Origin: Embleya scabrispora
Lineage (GTDB): Bacteria > Actinomycetota > Actinomycetes > Streptomycetales > Streptomycetaceae
Assembly: GCF_002024165.1 (NCBI RefSeq)
Contig: NZ_MWQN01000002.1
Location: forward strand, 682,001-746,000
Length of the DNA stretch: 64,000 bases
Reading direction: 5' to 3'
Of the stretch, positions 61,732 to 64,000 are shown piece by piece. The position numbers and the translations under genes are program-made. Position 1 is the first letter of the stretch. Every line of letters starts with the position of its first letter. The notes beneath the pieces are model-generated. The model searched no databases. It had not been told where the DNA came from and saw nothing but the letters and a program-made list of their open reading frames with translations.

Positions 61732-61834
61732 CGGGGCCTGTCCGGAACCCGGGGGATCCGGTGAGATCCCCCGGGATCCACCGAGATCCATCGGGATCCA
61801 CCGAGATCCATCGGGATCCGCCGGACAGGCCCCG
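61732..61834. terminator. Terminator stem enclosing 20-bp tandem repeats
   Basis: CGGGGCCTGTCCGG (61732-61745) and CCGGACAGGCCCCG (61821-61834) are a perfect 14-bp inverted pair. Between them lie 20-bp units (GGGATCCaccGAGATCCatc) repeated about three times, each with a GGATCC palindrome. The pair can act as a large cruciform or bidirectional terminator. Confidence 0.7.
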
Positions 61835-61902
61835 CCCGGGCCGGACCACGCGACCGGCCCGGGCTCCCCGCACCGTCCCGTCCCGACCACGCGAGGAATC
61901 CC

Positions 61903-64000
61903 ATGTCCGGATCCACCAGCGTCCGTCCCCCCACGCGAGCACGCGCCAAGCGGCTGCGCCCCCTCGTCGCCGCGACAAGCACCGCGTTCCTGACCGCCGC
62001 CATGCTCACCGTCGCCGGCGGCGGTGCGGCCGACGCCGCGGACACCGCCGGTGCCGCCGAACTGGTCCAGAACGGCGGCTTCGAAACCGCCCTGACCGGC
62101 TGGACCTGCAGCGCCGGCAGCGGCGTCGCGGTGACCACCCCGGTGCACGCGGGCACCGGAGCCCTCAAGGCCACCCCCGCCGGCAGCGACAACGCGCGCT
62201 GTTCGCAGACCGTCACCGTGCAGCCCTCCTCGGACTACGTGATCTCCGGCTGGATGCGCGGCAGTTACGTCTACCTCGGGGCGACCGGCACCGGAACCAC
62301 CGACCCGTCCACGTGGACCGGCTCCGCACCGGACTGGACCCGCCTGACCACGAACTTCCGCACCGGGCCGAGCACCACCTCGGTCACCCTGTACACGCAC
62401 GGCTGGTACGGCACCGGTGCCTACTACGCCGACGACCTCTCCCTGGTCGGCCCCGGCGGCACCACCCAAATCCCCGCCACCCCCACCGGATTGGCCGCCG
62501 GCGCGCCGACCGCGACCAGCGTCCCGCTGTCCTGGACCGCGGTACCCGGCGCGACGAGCTACAAGGTCTACCGCGACGGGGCGTTGGCGCAGACCGTCAC
62601 CGGCACGAGCACCACGGTGACCGGACTGACCCAGGCCACGGCGTACAGCTTCCAGGTCAGCGCGGCCAACTCGGCCGGGGAGTCGGCCAAGTCGGCCCCC
62701 GTCACCGCGACCACCACCGGAGGAGGCACCCAGATTCCCGCCACCCCGACCGGCCTCGCGGCCGGCGCGCCGACCACGACCACCGTGCCGCTGTCGTGGA
62801 CGGCGGTGTCCGGCGCGAGCGGCTACAACGTCTACCGCGACGGGGTGTTGGCGCAGTCCGTGACCGGCACCGGCGCGACCGTGACCGGACTGACCGCCGC
62901 CACCGCGTACGGCTTCCAGGTGAGCGCGACCAACGCGGCCGGCGAATCGGCCAAGTCGGCGGTGCTCACCGTCACCACCGCGACCGACGGCGGCGGTGGC
63001 CAACTGCCCCCGCACGCGCTGATCGGCTACCTGCACGCGAGCTTCGCCAACGGCGCGGGCTACACCAAGATGGCCGACGTACCCGCGAGTTGGGACGTGA
63101 TCAACCTGGCCTTCGGCGAGCCGACGTCGGTCACCTCCGGCGACATCCGGTTCAACCGCTGCCCGGTGACCGAATGCCCCGGCGTGGAGAGCGACGCCGA
63201 CTTCAAGGCCGCCATCCGGGCCAAGCAGGCGGCCGGCAAGAAGGTACTGATCTCGATCGGCGGCCAGAACGGCCAGGTGCAACTGTCCACGACGGCCGCG
63301 CGCGACAAGTTCGTCCAGTCCGTCGGCGCGATCATCGACACCTACGGACTCGACGGCCTGGACATCGACTTCGAGGGCCACTCGTTGTCCCTGAACACCG
63401 GCGACACCGACTTCAAGAACCCGACCACCCCGGTGATCGTCAACCTGATCTCGGCGGTCAAGACGCTCAAGGCCAAGTACGGCAGCCGGTTCGTGCTGAC
63501 CATGGCGCCGGAGACGTTCTTCGTGCAACTGGGCTACCAGTACTACGGGGCCGGGCAGTGGGGCGGCCAGGACCCGCGCTGCGGCGCCTACCTGCCGGTG
63601 ATCTACGCCCTGCGTGACGACCTGACCCTGCTGCACGTGCAGGACTACAACTCCGGCTCGATCATGGGCCTGGACAACCAGTACCACAGCATGGGCGGCG
63701 CCGACTTCCACATCGCGATGACGGACATGCTGCTCACCGGCTTCCCGGTCGCGGGCAAGACCGAGAACATGTTCCCGGCGCTGCGCCCGGAGCAGGTCGC
63801 GATCGGCATGCCGGCCTCGACCCAGGCGGGCAACGGCTGGGTGTCCACCACCGAGGTCAACAAGGCCCTGGACTGCCTGACCAAGGGCAGCAATTGCGGG
63901 AGCTACCAGACCCACGGTGTGCGTCCGAACCTGCGGGGCCTGATGACCTGGTCGATCAACTGGGACCGGTTCAACAACCTCGAGTTCTCGCGCAACTTCG
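61903..64000 (+). CDS. Second secreted GH18 chitinase (3' end outside the window)
   Basis: At least 699 residues. The signal peptide ends near ADAAD. A CBM and two FnIII modules closely repeat those of the upstream gene ([31 protein letters not shown]). The GH18 barrel (from about 368) is of a different subgroup: DGLDIDFEG with Glu491, and longer loops (FFVQLGYQYYGAGQWGGQD). The ATG at 61903 has GAGGAA upstream. Only a few residues are missing at the C-terminus judging from the first gene. No dre site is seen immediately upstream, so it may depend on read-through. Confidence 0.92.
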   Translation, partial: MSGSTSVRPPTRARAKRLRPLVAATSTAFLTAAMLTVAGGGAADAADTAGAAELVQNGGFETALTGWTCSAGSGVAVTTPVHAGTGALKATPAGSDNARCSQTVTVQPSSDYVISGWMRGSYVYLGATGTGTTDPSTWTGSAPDWTRLTTNFRTGPSTTSVTLYTHGWYGTGAYYADDLSLVGPGGTTQIPATPTGLAAGAPTATSVPLSWTAVPGATSYKVYRDGALAQTVTGTSTTVTGLTQATAYSFQVSAANSAGESAKSAPVTATTTGGGTQIPATPTGLAAGAPTTTTVPLSWTAVSGASGYNVYRDGVLAQSVTGTGATVTGLTAATAYGFQVSATNAAGESAKSAVLTVTTATDGGGGQLPPHALIGYLHASFANGAGYTKMADVPASWDVINLAFGEPTSVTSGDIRFNRCPVTECPGVESDADFKAAIRAKQAAGKKVLISIGGQNGQVQLSTTAARDKFVQSVGAIIDTYGLDGLDIDFEGHSLSLNTGDTDFKNPTTPVIVNLISAVKTLKAKYGSRFVLTMAPETFFVQLGYQYYGAGQWGGQDPRCGAYLPVIYALRDDLTLLHVQDYNSGSIMGLDNQYHSMGGADFHIAMTDMLLTGFPVAGKTENMFPALRPEQVAIGMPASTQAGNGWVSTTEVNKALDCLTKGSNCGSYQTHGVRPNLRGLMTWSINWDRFNNLEFSRNF

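Noticed and set aside
61741-61820. CRISPR or attachment site between the chitinases
   Set aside because: The 20-bp units are contiguous and palindromic (GGATCC), with no unique spacers; no integrase or tRNA gene is near.

Overview
The window is high-GC actinomycete DNA. It has strong third-position G/C bias, many GTG starts, sparse -35/-10 boxes, Streptomyces-type leader attenuation and DasR-like sites, and many one-component regulators beside transporters. It looks like an arm or accessory region of a Streptomycetaceae chromosome (Streptomyces, Embleya or Kitasatospora type). The genus is an inference. I see no rRNA, tRNA, CRISPR array or intact insertion sequence.

Layout. 1-1.3 kb: the start of a probable GH78 rhamnosidase and an alpha/beta hydrolase. 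1.5-9.1 kb: a compact operon of a lipoprotein substrate-binding protein, an MFS permease fused to a LivF-type ATPase, a single LivH-LivM-LivG fusion, and an HSL-type esterase, closed by a strong terminator. 9.3-14.8 kb: a secreted CocE/NonD hydrolase and a large SARP/AfsR-like regulator. 14.8-24.8 kb: small regulator-enzyme pairs (VOC/MarR, aminotransferase/XRE-cupin, MFS/MerR), hydrolase, cupin, GNATs, LysE and an SDR, with a broken GNAT and a DHFR-like remnant. 25.1-27.6 kb: an ECF41 sigma factor module with a CMD-family protein and an NAD-dependent epimerase. The signature promoter TGTCACA-N16-CGTC precedes both outer genes. 27.7-35.8 kb: MerR/SDR, PanE-like reductase, LysR/DJ-1, MFS/ROK and a degenerate Ser/Thr kinase.

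35.8-38.0 kb: a G-poor, hairpin-rich spacer leads into a tryptophan attenuator (leader peptide with tandem Trp codons, antiterminator, terminator) in front of an auxiliary tryptophanyl-tRNA synthetase with an unusual Thr-rich N-terminal extension. 38.1-43.1 kb: a DHA2 drug exporter with twin TetR operators, its TetR regulator, and an MMPL transporter. 43.3-50.8 kb: an orphan SBP_bac_3 lipoprotein with a membrane partner, a TipA-like MerR, an orphan family-5 SBP, PhoD and an SGNH hydrolase. A palindrome, TGACGGTnYGTCA, recurs around phoD. 50.9-55.0 kb: DUF5937/ArsR-like regulator with MFS, then an ECF42 sigma factor coupled to a DGPF/YciI protein. 55.1-59.4 kb: an aminotransferase homologue lacking the PLP lysine, GNAT, WYL regulator and VOC protein. 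59.6-64 kb: two tandem GH18 chitinases with near-duplicate N-terminal modules behind a DasR-type double site; the second runs off the window.

Most of the region is paired regulator-target cassettes whose operators can be read from the sequence. The least explained assembly is the MFS-LivF / LivHMG transporter at 1.5-9.1 kb.
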